Both the position numbers and the translations under genes were made by a program. A stretch of 64,000 bases of DNA from an uncultured Clostridium sp. (GTDB taxonomy: Bacteria; Bacillota; Clostridia; TANB77; CAG-508): contig CABVAF010000002.1 of NCBI GenBank assembly GCA_902496295.1, forward strand, positions 62,001 through 126,000, in the 5' to 3' direction. A model generated the notes under the pieces. It was not told the DNA's origin and did not search any database. It saw only the letters and a list, made by a program, of their open reading frames with translations. This document shows positions 35,301 through 45,252 of this stretch, piece by piece; position 1 is the stretch's first letter; each line of letters starts with the position of its first letter.

Positions 35301-35330
35301 ATTATATCAAAAAAGCACCTGCTAATACAA
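35301..35330 (-). promoter_or_regulatory. Promoter embedded in tsf terminator
   Basis: On the minus strand TTGTAT (35325-35330), 18-nt spacer, TATAAT (35301-35306). The -35 box and spacer lie within the terminator stem of the upstream tsf gene. It serves the GT-C-like gene at 33485. Confidence 0.6.
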
Positions 35331-35338
35331 GTGCTTTT
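35307..35338 (-). terminator. Terminator of rpsB-tsf operon
   Basis: AAAAGCAC (35311-35318) and GTGCTTTT (35331-35338) form an 8-bp stem, followed on the minus strand by six T. It shares bases with the next promoter. Confidence 0.75.
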
Positions 35339-35390
35339 ATTAGTTAATTTTGCCTAAATTTGTTATAAATACTTCGCTTTTCTTCGTTTA

Positions 35391-36272
35391 TTATCCATTA
35401 ATTTGTTTTGCAACTTCTTCTGCAAAATTTTCTTCTTTTTTAGCTAGTCCTTCACCTTTTTCAAATCTAACAAATCTATTTAATTTAGCTCCTTCTGATG
35501 CAACTAATTTTCCTACTGTTGTATCTGGATCTTTAACAAATTCTTGGTCAACTAGGCATATTTCTGAATAAAATTTTCCAATTCTTCCTTGAACAATTTT
35601 TTCAGCTATTTGTTCTGGTTTTCCTTCATTCATAGCTTGAGCTTTTAATATTTCCATTTCTTTTTCTAATCTTTCAGCTGGAACAGCTTCTCTGTCTAAA
35701 AATTCTGGTTTTGCAGCAGCAATTTGCATGCAAACGTCTTTTGCTAATGTTTCGTCTCCACCTGTAATGTCTAATAAAACACCAATTTTTCCTTCACCGT
35801 GGATATAGCTTTCTACCATACCTTCTGTTTCAAATCTTTCAAATCTTCTAATAGACATGTTTTCGCCTATTGTAGCTATTTTATTTGTTAATACTTCTTG
35901 AACTGTTTTGTCAGGCTCTGCCATAGATGTTTGTGCTAATAAAGCTTCTACATCTGCTGGATTTTTTTCTGCAACTTGTTTTACAACATCTGCAACAAAT
36001 TGTTTAAATTCTTCGTTTTTAGCAACAAAGTCTGTTTCTGCATTAACTTCTACAACTGCACCTACTTTTTTATCTGCTGATACATATGCTGCAACTAATC
36101 CTTCTGATGCAATTCTATCTGCCTTTTTAGCAGCCTTTGCAATTCCTCTTTCACGCAATAATTCAATTGCTTTTTCTTCGTCTCCATTTGTTTCTGTTAA
36201 AACTTTTTTGCAGTCCATCATACCTGCACCTGTTTTTTCTCTAAGCTCTTTAACTTGGCTTGCAGTAATCAT
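35391..36272 (-). CDS. tsf: Elongation factor Ts
   Basis: Nucleotide exchange factor that recycles EF-Tu. The N-terminal UBA-like domain (ASQVKELREKTGAGMMDCKKVL) and the core motif ETDFVAKNEEF are clear. The length is 293 aa. It follows rpsB as in most bacteria, with a 120-bp gap that contains a terminator-like structure (36299-36378). Ribosome binding site GGAGG. Confidence 0.97.
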   Translation of the reverse strand: MITASQVKELREKTGAGMMDCKKVLTETNGDEEKAIELLRERGIAKAAKKADRIASEGLVAAYVSADKKVGAVVEVNAETDFVAKNEEFKQFVADVVKQVAEKNPADVEALLAQTSMAEPDKTVQEVLTNKIATIGENMSIRRFERFETEGMVESYIHGEGKIGVLLDITGGDETLAKDVCMQIAAAKPEFLDREAVPAERLEKEMEILKAQAMNEGKPEQIAEKIVQGRIGKFYSEICLVDQEFVKDPDTTVGKLVASEGAKLNRFVRFEKGEGLAKKEENFAEEVAKQING

Positions 36273-36298
36273 TATAAAAACCTCCCTTTATTCATTTA

Positions 36299-36378
36299 AA
36301 AAGGCATTCTTAACAAATTTATACACTTTGAAACTATTGTTTCTTTGGTTAGAATTTGTTTTAAGAAATGCCTCCTTT
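36299..36378 (-). terminator. Attenuator-like structure between rpsB and tsf
   Basis: On the minus strand GGCATTTCTTAA continuing to CAAATT pairs with AATTTGTTAAGAATGCC with small bulges, followed by TTTTT. Inside the loop a second hairpin GAAAC/GTTTC occurs (36330-36343). This looks like an intrinsic terminator that lets only part of the transcripts go on into tsf. Confidence 0.55.
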
Positions 36379-36395
36379 ATTATTAATTTTATAAA

Positions 36396-37175
36396 TTATT
36401 TATTTTCTTCTGCAGCTACAACCTCTTCCATACTTTCTGGCTTAACTTCTTCTGCCATTTGTTCTTGTTCATCTACTTCTTGTTCCATAGATTCACCTTG
36501 TCTTCCTTCTATAACTGCATTTGCCATTACGTCCATTATTAATTTAACAGCACGAATAGCGTCGTCATTTCCTGGAATTGGGTAATCTACATCTTCTGGA
36601 TTACAGTTTGTATCTACTAAACCTATAACAGGTATTCCTAATTTTCTAGCTTCTAATATAGCTATTCTTTCTTTATTAGGATCTACTACAAACATAACTC
36701 CTGGTAGTTCTGTCATTTCTTTAATTCCACCAAGGTTCTTTTCAAGTTTTTCCATTTCTTTCTTTAAAAGAATTACTTCTTTTTTTGGTAAAACATCAAA
36801 AGTTCCATCTTCTTGCATTTTTTCAATATCTGTTAATCTTTTTACTCTGTTTCTAATAGTTTTGAAGTTTGTTAAAGTTCCTCCTAACCATCTTTGATTA
36901 ACAAAGTACATTCCGCATTTCTCTGCAGCTTCTTTAGCACATTCTTGTGCTTGTTTTTTAGTTCCTACAAAAAGAACTGTTTTTCCTTCTTCTGCTTGAT
37001 TTTTTAGGAAATCATAAGCTTCGTCTAATTTTTTTGATGACTTTTGTAAGTCAATAATATGGATACCATTTCTAGCTTGGAATATATATTCAGCCATTTT
37101 AGGATTCCATCTTCTTGTTTGATGTCCGAAATGAACACCAGCTTCTAGTAATTGTTTCATTGCAACTACTGACAT
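36396..37175 (-). CDS. rpsB: 30S ribosomal protein S2
   Basis: Component of the small ribosomal subunit. Family segments are clear: [39 protein letters not shown] and [13 protein letters not shown] with GNDDAIRA. The 259 residues include a glutamate-rich C-terminal tail. Ribosome binding site AAGGAGG. A structured leader and promoter are upstream. Confidence 0.98.
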   Translation of the reverse strand: MSVVAMKQLLEAGVHFGHQTRRWNPKMAEYIFQARNGIHIIDLQKSSKKLDEAYDFLKNQAEEGKTVLFVGTKKQAQECAKEAAEKCGMYFVNQRWLGGTLTNFKTIRNRVKRLTDIEKMQEDGTFDVLPKKEVILLKKEMEKLEKNLGGIKEMTELPGVMFVVDPNKERIAILEARKLGIPVIGLVDTNCNPEDVDYPIPGNDDAIRAVKLIMDVMANAVIEGRQGESMEQEVDEQEQMAEEVKPESMEEVVAAEENK

Positions 37176-37204
37176 TTTCTATTCCTCCTTTTAGTTAATT
37201 CCTC

Positions 37205-37270
37205 CATATAGCTTTATACACATAAACCAACTTGAAAGTATTTCAAGCACTATTTTATGCTAACTATATG
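37205..37270 (-). promoter_or_regulatory. Structured rpsB mRNA leader
   Basis: Three nested inverted repeats occur in the leader: CATATAG/CTATATG (37205-37211 with 37264-37270), CATAAA/TTTATG (37221-37226 with 37254-37259) and CTTGAAA/TTTCAAG (37231-37237 with 37241-37247). Together they give one long interrupted hairpin just before the ribosome binding site. Ribosomal protein leaders often bind the encoded protein to control translation; S2 as the ligand is inferred. Confidence 0.55.
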
Positions 37271-37292
37271 TGTGTATTTTTCAACGCTTATT

Positions 37293-37322
37293 ATTATAAC
37301 ACAAAAAGTGCTGCAATTGCAA
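37293..37322 (-). promoter_or_regulatory. Promoter of rpsB-tsf
   Basis: On the minus strand TTGCAA (37317-37322), 18-nt spacer, TATAAT (37293-37298). The -35 box falls in the terminator stem of the upstream giant gene, the same design as at 35301-35338. Confidence 0.65.
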
Positions 37323-37330
37323 CACTTTTA
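37303..37330 (-). terminator. Terminator of giant surface protein gene
   Basis: AAAAGTG then TGCAA pairs with TTGCA then CACTTTT with one bulged base, and TTTTTG follows on the minus strand. It lies about 115 bp after the stop of the giant gene. Confidence 0.7.
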
Positions 37331-37401
37331 TTATATTTTATTTAGTTTTTGAACTCATAGTTCTTAAAATCTATACTTTTGAAAATCTTTTTGGAAATTG
37401 A

Positions 37402-37453
37402 GACCTGTCCCCAATTTCTGTATTTCAGAAAAAATGACCTGTCCCTAATTTCT
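37402..37453 (-). repeat. Direct repeat GACCTGTCCC-AATTTCT overlapping the stop codon
   Basis: GACCTGTCCCCAATTTCT (37402-37419) and GACCTGTCCCTAATTTCT (37436-37453) are 18-nt repeats with one difference and 16 nt between them. On the minus strand the unit reads AGAAATT, R, GGGACAGGTC. The second copy includes the TAG stop and last codons of the giant surface protein. From memory, similar GGGGACAGGT units occur near Y1-type transposases in Firmicutes, which suggests a small REP-like element. Confidence 0.5.
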
Positions 37454-40400
37454 AATTTTATAATAGCGGATTGCAATAATTACTGCTGAAACGCCTAATA
37501 TACTAATTAGTATTAAAATTATATTTGATAAACCTGTTTGAGGTATAGGCTTTTTAGTTACAGTATTATCAACTGTATTATTTGTAATTACAACTGTTGT
37601 TTCTTTCTTTATTGTAAATGTAAATGGTTCTGTTGTGTCACTTACTGTTCCTACTTCGTTTACGGTTCTAAATATTATTGTTGTTGTTCCTTCACTACTT
37701 ATTACAACTTTTCCATCTTCTACTTTATGCCATGTCTTTCCACCATCTGTACTGTATTCGTGTTCTATATCACTCTCTGTTGGATCTCCTTCAACTTTTA
37801 TAACTACATCTTCATCTGTTGTGTCACCATTGTCAACGCTTGGAGTAATTGTTGGTGGATTTGGTTTTGAGTTGTCTAAATAAAATGCCTCACTTCTAAT
37901 AATACTTTCGTTTCCTAGCTTATCTTTTGCATAAATCCATAAGTATAATTTTCCTGTTTCTTCATCATTTATTATAGTATCTCCATTTTTAAATTTCTCT
38001 ACGAATTCATCTTTTTCTGGTGGCTCTTCTGAGTCAGTCCAAATATATAATAAGCTATCTTCATCTACTCCAGATGGATCTTCCACTTTTACTTCTGTTT
38101 CTTGAACCTTTTCATACTTTTTGTTTCCATTTGGTGTAAATGTTGCAGTAGGACCTGTTGTGTCTTTTTCTTTACTTTGTACTACAAAGCTTACATTAGC
38201 TGTATTTCCTGCTTCGTCTTCTACATTTATTTGATATACACCACTTTGTTTAAAAGTAATTTGTTCCATAAATGCCATTTCTTCTTCATATATATCTAAT
38301 GATGTATCTTGGTCATTTACTGTACTATAGGCATATTTTCTTCCGTCTTTTAGAACTTCTATTGTAACTTCGCTTGTTTTATCCATTATTACTGCTTTTA
38401 TTTCTTCATATGTTTTGCCTTCTTCTACTCCATCTATAATTGGGTCATCATTGTCTAAATAGAACCCTTCACTTCTTTCTATTTTTACCTCGTTATCCAC
38501 ATTTTTTGCAATTACCCACAAGTACCAAATTCCGCTTTCTTCATCTTTTGTTAAAGTATCATTGTTCGTTAATTTTTCTGTAATGTTTTCTTCTGTTATT
38601 CCTTCACTTTCTGTTGTCCATAAGTAATATAAACTATCTTCGTCTATTCCTATACTACTTCTAACTCTTACTCTTGTAGATTGTTCATTTTCATACTTGT
38701 CGTTTCCGTCTGGTATAAATTGAATTAATGGAATTCTCGTTACAACTTCTATTATCTCCATATCTGTTGTTTTACCTTCTGTTCCAACATTGTTTACTGC
38801 TCTTGCTAAGAATTCGTAGTCTCCGATTTCATCTAATACCAATGTTTCTCCTTTTGCTAAGTCGTTCCATGTTTTTCCGTTGTCTAAGCTATATTGATAT
38901 TTTGCAATACCACTTGGACTAGAACTTCCACTTATATCTACATTTACTAAGTCATTTTCTGTATCTACATCTTTTGTTACTATTGGAGCCTCTGGAATTT
39001 CATTATCTAAATAAAATGCTCCACTTCTTTGTAATACTTGTTTTCCTATGTTATCTTCTACATATACCCATAAATACCATGGTCCACTTTCTGTGTCTTT
39101 TGTTATATCTTCGTTATTTTCAAAATTATTAACTATTTCACCTTGTCCAACACCAGTTTCTTTTTGGCTCCATAAGTATCTTGCTATTTCTATTTCATTA
39201 TTAGTATCTATAGAAACTTTTGTTGACTGTGATTTTGCATAAGTAGAATTTTCGTTAGGTGTTATTGTTACATTTAAAGGTGACTTATCTATTGTCACTT
39301 CAAACGCAGTATCTGATACCCTTCCTATTGTTCCAACATTGTTTACTGCTCTGGCTTTTATTTGATATCTGCCTGACTTTTCTACTATAACTTTTCCATC
39401 TTGACTTGCATCGTTCCAACTTCCGCCATTGTCTAAACTATATTGATATTTTGCTATTCCACTAGGGCTTGTACTTCCGCTTAGAGTAAATTCTAAGCTT
39501 TCGCTTATAACACTTCCTGCATCAGTATTTGAACTTATTGTTGGTGCATTAGGTATTTCATTGTCTAAATTAAAGCCTTCACTTCTTGCCATTTTATTTG
39601 CTCCTGCACTATCTACTGCATATACCCATAGATACCACATTCCACTTCCGGTATTCTTTGTTATAGTTTGATTATTATTAAAACTTTGTAAAAACTCTCC
39701 TGTTGTAACTCCATCTGCTTTTTGACTCCATAAGTATTTTAATCCATCACTTGCAATTCCTACTACTGATTCTACTTTTACTGATGTACTTTGAACTTTC
39801 GCAAATGTAGCGTTTCCACTTGGTGTAAATGTTATAGTTGGTCCTTCTTTATCTACTGTTATAATATATGCTTCTTTAGTTACTTCTCCTGCAGTTCCAA
39901 CATTGTTAACTGCTCTTGCTATAATCGTATAAACTCCTGTTGTATCTAATGTTACAGTTTCTCCTAAATTAACATCTGTCCAAGTACTTCCTCCATTTAA
40001 ACTATATTGATATTTTGCTATTCCACTCAAGCTACTACTTCCACTAATGTCAAATGTAACTTCTGTGCTACTTTTTCCTCCATTTTCTACACTTGCATTA
40101 ATATTTGGAGCTGGTGGTATACCATTATCTAAGTAGAAGCTAGTTGTTTTTACTAAAGCCATATTTCCTTGTAAATCTTTTGCATATACCCACAAATACC
40201 AATTGTTGCCACTTACGCCATCTATTGATATACTATCTCCATTCTTAAATGTTTTAGAATCTGGTAAGAAAGTATCTTCTGTTAAAACTTGTACACTTTG
40301 TGTCCATTTATATCTTAAAGAGCTTTCATCTAATCCTCTTTCATCTGTTACTGTTACTATTGTTGACTGAGTTTTTGCCCAAGTAGTATTTCCATTTGGA

Positions 40401-43400
40401 TTAAATGTAACAGTTGGAGGAGTTGAATCTATTATAAAATTAATTATTGTGCTATGGTCAAACTCATCTGTTGCCTTAATTGTATACTCTCCATCTTCTG
40501 TTATTTCGTCACCTTCTGTATATGGAACTTTTTCTCCATCTTTTGTAAGCTCAACTTCTGTATCTGTAGCATCTTCTATTATAGGAGTTGCTTTATCATA
40601 AGTTTTTCCTTCTTCTACTCCTTTAATTACTGGTGCTGTTTTATCTATCATTATTACATAAGGGTCTGATACTTCTCCTGTTCTTCCAACATTATTTACA
40701 GCTGCTGCATATATTGTATATATACCGTCTTTATTAAGTACAAATTCTCCCCCTATGTCTAAGTCTATCCATGAAACTTGGTTATTTAAACTATATTTAT
40801 ATTTTCTAATTCCACTTGGACTTGAACTTCCTGTAATAGTTACAGTAGCATCTTCTCCTATATATACTCCATTTTCTGCATTACTATTAATTGTTGGTGC
40901 AGGTGGTATTTCGTTATCCAAGTAAAAACCTTCACTTCTTGTTATAGAAGTATTTCCAAGTTTATCTTTAGCTAGCGCCCATATGTACCATACTCCACTA
41001 TCTGTGTCTTTTTCTACAGTTTCACTTTGTCTAAATGTTTCTGTAAATTCTCCTTCATCTGGAGTTTCTGTAGATTGGCTCCACATATAACGGAAGCTGC
41101 TTTCATCTAATTCTCCAGAATGTGTTACTGTAATTGTACTAGATTGAGCCCTTTTGTATAGTGTATTTCCATTTGGATTAAAATTAATTACAGGTGCTGC
41201 TTTAGTAATTGTTATTACATATTCTCCTGTGCTTTCTCCTTCTGTATCTAAATTATTTACTGCTCTTGCTATAATTCTATATGTTTTTTCTTCTGTAAGT
41301 TTAACTTTTTCTCCTTCAGTAACATCTATCCAATTTAGACCACCATCTAAACTATATTGATATTTCTTTATTCCACTTAATGCACTACTTCCACTAATAG
41401 AAAATTCTATATCTTGGTTAGTTGAAGTACCTGTTGGAACATCTGCACTAATTGTTGGTATAGTTGGCTTATCATTGTCTAAATAAAATGGATTACTCTT
41501 TTCTATTGTAGTGTTTCCTAATTCATCTTTTGCAATAACTACTAAATTATAATCATTTCCAGTTCCTTCGCTTATTGTAATTGTATCTCCTGTTGTAAAT
41601 TCTGTTGCCCCAGAATTAAACAAACCTTCATATAAGTCTGTTGCATTACGTATCCATTTGTATTTTAAAGAAGTTTCATCTAAGTCACTATTAGCATCTA
41701 TAACTGTTACTTTCGTACTTTGAGATTTTCTGTATGTAGTATCTCCATTTGGAGCAAATGAAATAACTGGTCCAGTGCTATCTATTGTAAAATGAATTAT
41801 TGTTTCATTTCCTAATTCATCTTCTACCTTTAATGTATATTCTCCATCTTCTGTAATTGGATCTCCTTTTCCATCTTTTATAGGATAATCTTTTTCTGGT
41901 TCATCATCTTTTTGAATTGTTGCAACTACTTCTGTTTCATCTTCTACTGTTGGATTTGCTTCTCGATATGTTTCTCCTTCTTCTACTCCTCCTACTTTTG
42001 GAGCATCTTTATCTATTTTTATAATATATGTCGCGCTTTCAGCTCCTGTTAAACCAACATTGCTGACTGCTCTTGCTTTTATTTGGTAAGTACCACTTTT
42101 ACTAATTTCAATAGTTCCATTTACATCATTCCATGTAGTTCCATTATTTAAACTATACTGATATTTGGCAATTCCACTTAATGCTGTTGAACCATCTATA
42201 GTTATAATTGCATTATCTTTTGTATAAACATTATTTGCTGCATTACTTGTTATTGTTGGAGCTGTTGGTGGAGTATTGTCTAAATAAAATGCTTCTGTTC
42301 TTTTATATGTGGCATTTCCTTGTAAGTCTTTAGCCACAACCCATAGATACCAGTTATTTCCTGTGTCTGTACTATTAGAAACTACAGAATTATTTGTGTA
42401 ATAACTATCAAATTCACTATCTATTGGCTGAGATGTACTTTGTGTCCAAACATATCTTAAAGTAGAATTATTAACTCCACTTGAATCTGTAACCGTTACT
42501 TTTGTTCCCTGCACTCTTTGATATGTAGTATTTCCATTTGTCTCAAATGTTATAGTAGGACCTGCATTATCTGCATCTTTTGTAAATGCTTTTATACAAA
42601 TACTTGGGTTTTCTACTCCTCCTATACCTAATGTAGTAATATCTTGCCATGTACTATCTGCCCCTGTAGCAGAAATAAAACCTTCATTTGCGTTTGCAGT
42701 AGCTGTGTCCCATTTAGTACTTTCTGCAACTTTTGCCTCTAATGGTAATCTTGCTTGAGAACCATCTGTTGAAGAATACTTTACTATAACTGCAAATTGA
42801 CTATTTGTAAGAGTTATTGGATTTGTAATTTTTATTGTTTTATATTCTTCTTGTAGAACCAACCCACTAGCAACTTGAGTTGCTCCTGTTAAACTTAAAG
42901 TTCCTGTTGGATTAACATATACATCTACTGTTGTATTACCAACACTATGAACAGAAACCTCGCTTAAATACTCTGCTGCACTATCTTTTCTTGTAAATAC
43001 ATTTGCTGCATATACAGATGTAAGTGGAACTTCATTTCCATTTAATCCAACATTTATATTAGAACCCAAAGTATCATATTGATAAATATTTTTATAATCT
43101 CTATCTGATACTAAAACTGTACCAGTATTTTCTTTTTCTATCATAACATCTTCATATGAAATATAATAATAGCCTCCATTAAATCCTGTTCCATATGAAT
43201 TAAGTACAAGCCATGCTCCATCTTTAGTTGGCCTATGAGATGCATTAAAGTTATCTTTTGAATAATTATCATCCCATCCAACTAATGTTACTAAATGGTC
43301 TGGTGTAATAGATGTATCATCACAATAATATGCTGTTGCAAGTATTGGAGATACATTATTAAAGAATTGTGTTTGGCTTGAGTTTGTATTTGCACTTACA

Positions 43401-44245
43401 CCACCATATGCAATAATATGTTCTTTTATTTGTTGTCTAATATTGTTTACATCTGCATCTCCAAGTGTATTTCCATCTCCATCCTTATATGTTGTTACTC
43501 CTCCTGAAACTTCTTTTATAATACTTGGAAATCTTATGTAATTTTCTAAATGTTGTCCTGCTTGTTTATCTATTTCAGATAAGTTAATTAGTGCTTCTGA
43601 GTTAACAAATGGCATATCAGTCTCTAAAACTGGTCCTCTACCACTTGCCATATAGCTCATTCCTAAATAACTATTTCCTCCACTTCCTACTTCTCTATTA
43701 TATCCATTTGGGTTTGTCCCATCTAAAAATGTTTTAGCTGTAGCATATTCCATATGTCTTATAGAAAATATAGGAGATGTATAACTTCTAGTTAAGCTAA
43801 TATTTGTTTCCACTTCACTAATTAATGGGAATGTCCAACAAGTTTGTGTATCTAATTGATTTTTTACTGTTATGTCTATATAATCCCTTAAATCATATTT
43901 AGAATTACTTACAGCTAAAGCTACTGCATTAAAAGTTCTTCTATCTAATGAAAAGGCTTCATTCAATTTATTTTCTTCACTAGAAAGTGGATAATATGAA
44001 GCATAATAAGGACTTGGCTCAACTTCTGCATTTCTTTCTTCTTCTGGTAGTTCAAGCCACCTTTTATAATCTTCTGAAAACTCTTTAACATCCACTGTAT
44101 AGTTTAATTCATTATTACTTTCATCACTGTCTTCCTGCTCGTTTGCTCCATCAAGAGCAAATGCTCGCATTGGAAAACCACTTGTAATAATTAAAAATAA
44201 AATTATAAAAATAATTTTTAAAATATAGCTTTTGTTTCTCCCCAT
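37445..44245 (-). CDS. Giant cell-surface protein: papain-like protease, Ig-like repeats, sortase signal
   Basis: A 2266-residue exported protein. Signal peptide 1-30 ends AFA. Residues 110-370 form a C1-type cysteine protease domain with oxyanion Q130, C136 in QTCWTF, H317 in DHLVTLVGWD and N349 in WLVLNSYGTGF, so the triad looks intact. A beta-rich lectin-like part follows (about 375-570). From about 575 to 2200 two Ig-like units alternate: at least eight copies beginning near FxPNGNTTY with KYxWTQS, and seven with YLDN, PxxP and GIAKYQYSLNGGxTW. Three short VEEGKTY units are interspersed. The end has IPQTG at 2234-2238, a membrane helix and KIRN, a sortase signal. Likely an adhesin or wall-bound protease that reaches far from the cell. 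Confidence 0.85.
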   Translation of the reverse strand: MGRNKSYILKIIFIILFLIITSGFPMRAFALDGANEQEDSDESNNELNYTVDVKEFSEDYKRWLELPEEERNAEVEPSPYYASYYPLSSEENKLNEAFSLDRRTFNAVALAVSNSKYDLRDYIDITVKNQLDTQTCWTFPLISEVETNISLTRSYTSPIFSIRHMEYATAKTFLDGTNPNGYNREVGSGGNSYLGMSYMASGRGPVLETDMPFVNSEALINLSEIDKQAGQHLENYIRFPSIIKEVSGGVTTYKDGDGNTLGDADVNNIRQQIKEHIIAYGGVSANTNSSQTQFFNNVSPILATAYYCDDTSITPDHLVTLVGWDDNYSKDNFNASHRPTKDGAWLVLNSYGTGFNGGYYYISYEDVMIEKENTGTVLVSDRDYKNIYQYDTLGSNINVGLNGNEVPLTSVYAANVFTRKDSAAEYLSEVSVHSVGNTTVDVYVNPTGTLSLTGATQVASGLVLQEEYKTIKITNPITLTNSQFAVIVKYSSTDGSQARLPLEAKVAESTKWDTATANANEGFISATGADSTWQDITTLGIGGVENPSICIKAFTKDADNAGPTITFETNGNTTYQRVQGTKVTVTDSSGVNNSTLRYVWTQSTSQPIDSEFDSYYTNNSVVSNSTDTGNNWYLWVVAKDLQGNATYKRTEAFYLDNTPPTAPTITSNAANNVYTKDNAIITIDGSTALSGIAKYQYSLNNGTTWNDVNGTIEISKSGTYQIKARAVSNVGLTGAESATYIIKIDKDAPKVGGVEEGETYREANPTVEDETEVVATIQKDDEPEKDYPIKDGKGDPITEDGEYTLKVEDELGNETIIHFTIDSTGPVISFAPNGDTTYRKSQSTKVTVIDANSDLDETSLKYKWIRNATDLYEGLFNSGATEFTTGDTITISEGTGNDYNLVVIAKDELGNTTIEKSNPFYLDNDKPTIPTISADVPTGTSTNQDIEFSISGSSALSGIKKYQYSLDGGLNWIDVTEGEKVKLTEEKTYRIIARAVNNLDTEGESTGEYVITITKAAPVINFNPNGNTLYKRAQSSTITVTHSGELDESSFRYMWSQSTETPDEGEFTETFRQSETVEKDTDSGVWYIWALAKDKLGNTSITRSEGFYLDNEIPPAPTINSNAENGVYIGEDATVTITGSSSPSGIRKYKYSLNNQVSWIDLDIGGEFVLNKDGIYTIYAAAVNNVGRTGEVSDPYVIMIDKTAPVIKGVEEGKTYDKATPIIEDATDTEVELTKDGEKVPYTEGDEITEDGEYTIKATDEFDHSTIINFIIDSTPPTVTFNPNGNTTWAKTQSTIVTVTDERGLDESSLRYKWTQSVQVLTEDTFLPDSKTFKNGDSISIDGVSGNNWYLWVYAKDLQGNMALVKTTSFYLDNGIPPAPNINASVENGGKSSTEVTFDISGSSSLSGIAKYQYSLNGGSTWTDVNLGETVTLDTTGVYTIIARAVNNVGTAGEVTKEAYIITVDKEGPTITFTPSGNATFAKVQSTSVKVESVVGIASDGLKYLWSQKADGVTTGEFLQSFNNNQTITKNTGSGMWYLWVYAVDSAGANKMARSEGFNLDNEIPNAPTISSNTDAGSVISESLEFTLSGSTSPSGIAKYQYSLDNGGSWNDASQDGKVIVEKSGRYQIKARAVNNVGTIGRVSDTAFEVTIDKSPLNVTITPNENSTYAKSQSTKVSIDTNNEIEIARYLWSQKETGVGQGEIVNNFENNEDITKDTESGPWYLWVYVEDNIGKQVLQRSGAFYLDNEIPEAPIVTKDVDTENDLVNVDISGSSSPSGIAKYQYSLDNGKTWNDLAKGETLVLDEIGDYEFLARAVNNVGTEGKTTDMEIIEVVTRIPLIQFIPDGNDKYENEQSTRVRVRSSIGIDEDSLYYLWTTESEGITEENITEKLTNNDTLTKDEESGIWYLWVIAKNVDNEVKIERSEGFYLDNDDPIIDGVEEGKTYEEIKAVIMDKTSEVTIEVLKDGRKYAYSTVNDQDTSLDIYEEEMAFMEQITFKQSGVYQINVEDEAGNTANVSFVVQSKEKDTTGPTATFTPNGNKKYEKVQETEVKVEDPSGVDEDSLLYIWTDSEEPPEKDEFVEKFKNGDTIINDEETGKLYLWIYAKDKLGNESIIRSEAFYLDNSKPNPPTITPSVDNGDTTDEDVVIKVEGDPTESDIEHEYSTDGGKTWHKVEDGKVVISSEGTTTIIFRTVNEVGTVSDTTEPFTFTIKKETTVVITNNTVDNTVTKKPIPQTGLSNIILILISILGVSAVIIAIRYYKIRN

Positions 44246-44673
44246 AATTCCTATCCCTTTTCCTTTTTGCTATTTTTAGCTAATATATTATTATATAATT
44301 TTATATTAATTCATTTTTTTCATATTTTCAATGTATATTCTTTCCATACACTTTTAGCATGAAACTCTATTCATTACGGGAATTATATTTATAGATAAAA
44401 TATTTCTTTTTTTACTTTTTCTTAACATTTTTTATACAAATTTAATATTTTTGTTTTATAAACTTTAAGTTGCTACGGAAATTAAGCGAATCCGTAATTA
44501 AATTATCTTTCTAGCCCGAATTCATTTCTGAATGCATTTAGATAATTATAGCAAAAAGGAATCCAAATAAATTATTTGAATTCCTTTTTAATTTTTATTA
44601 TATTTTACTATTATTTTAAATGCAGTTTGTTTTTTGATTAATATAATTTATATTTTGCTACGCTTTTAGTTTA
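44246..44673. other. 428-bp gap upstream of the giant gene
   Basis: AT-rich region with no ORF. At 44553-44589 AAAAAGGAAT...ATTCCTTTTT forms an 18-position stem with one mismatch, which on the minus strand is a good terminator for rubrerythrin. TATAAT follows it directly, so a promoter for the giant gene may start there, giving a leader of about 300 nt. In that leader ACGGA/TCCGT (about 44474-44494) makes a small hairpin. No known riboswitch was recognised. Confidence 0.5.
44553..44589 (-). terminator. Terminator of peroxide-defence operon
   Basis: Long stem from AAAAAGGAAT to ATTCCTTTTT with a single mismatch, ending in five T on the minus strand, about 85 bp after the rubrerythrin stop. 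Confidence 0.75.
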
Positions 44674-45252
44674 TTATGCACCAAAATATCTTTTTAATAA
44701 TCCATCAAAACCTCTTCCATGTCTTGCTTCATCTTTACACATTTCATGTACAGTATCATGTATTGCATCATAATTTAGTTCTTTTGCTCTTGTTGCTAAC
44801 ATTTTCTTTCCTTCACAAGCACCTTGCTCTGCTGCTGCTCTTAACATTAAGTTTTTCTTTGTATCTGGATATACTAATTCTCCTAATAATTCAGCAAATT
44901 TAGCAGCATGTTCTGCTTCTTCAAAAGCATATCTTTTAAATGCTTCTGCTATCTCTGGGTATCCATCTCTATCTGCTTGACGGCTCATAGCTAAGTACAT
45001 TCCTACTTCTGTAGACTCTCCCATAAAATTGTCTCTTAATCCTTTTACAACTTCTTCATCTAATCCTTGTGCTACACCAATTCTGTGTTCATCTGCGTAA
45101 GTTTTTACATCTCCTGAAATTTTTTCTGTTTCAGATACATTTACTTCTTTTAATTCAAATTGCTCTTTTGGAGCTCCACATTGTGGGCACTTTTCTGGTG
45201 CTTCTTCTCCAAAATGAATATATCCACATACTTTACAAACATAAGCTTTCAT
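44674..45252 (-). CDS. Reverse rubrerythrin
   Basis: A 192-residue non-haem iron protein that reduces hydrogen peroxide in anaerobes. The rubredoxin-like iron site comes first (C6, C9, C22, C25 in CKVCGY and CPQCGAP), followed by the ferritin-like di-iron domain ([59 protein letters not shown]). Domain order is the reverse of ordinary rubrerythrin, as in C. acetobutylicum revRbr. Last gene of the perR-rubredoxin-rubrerythrin operon, which suggests induction by peroxide. Confidence 0.92.
   Translation of the reverse strand: MKAYVCKVCGYIHFGEEAPEKCPQCGAPKEQFELKEVNVSETEKISGDVKTYADEHRIGVAQGLDEEVVKGLRDNFMGESTEVGMYLAMSRQADRDGYPEIAEAFKRYAFEEAEHAAKFAELLGELVYPDTKKNLMLRAAAEQGACEGKKMLATRAKELNYDAIHDTVHEMCKDEARHGRGFDGLLKRYFGA

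Noticed and set aside
37445..44245. DNA repeats of the giant gene as a CRISPR or satellite
   Set aside because: Repeats are protein-coding Ig-like units of variable sequence within one frame.
44470..44500. Small hairpin ACGGA/TCCGT as part of a known riboswitch
   Set aside because: No other conserved riboswitch element was seen around it.
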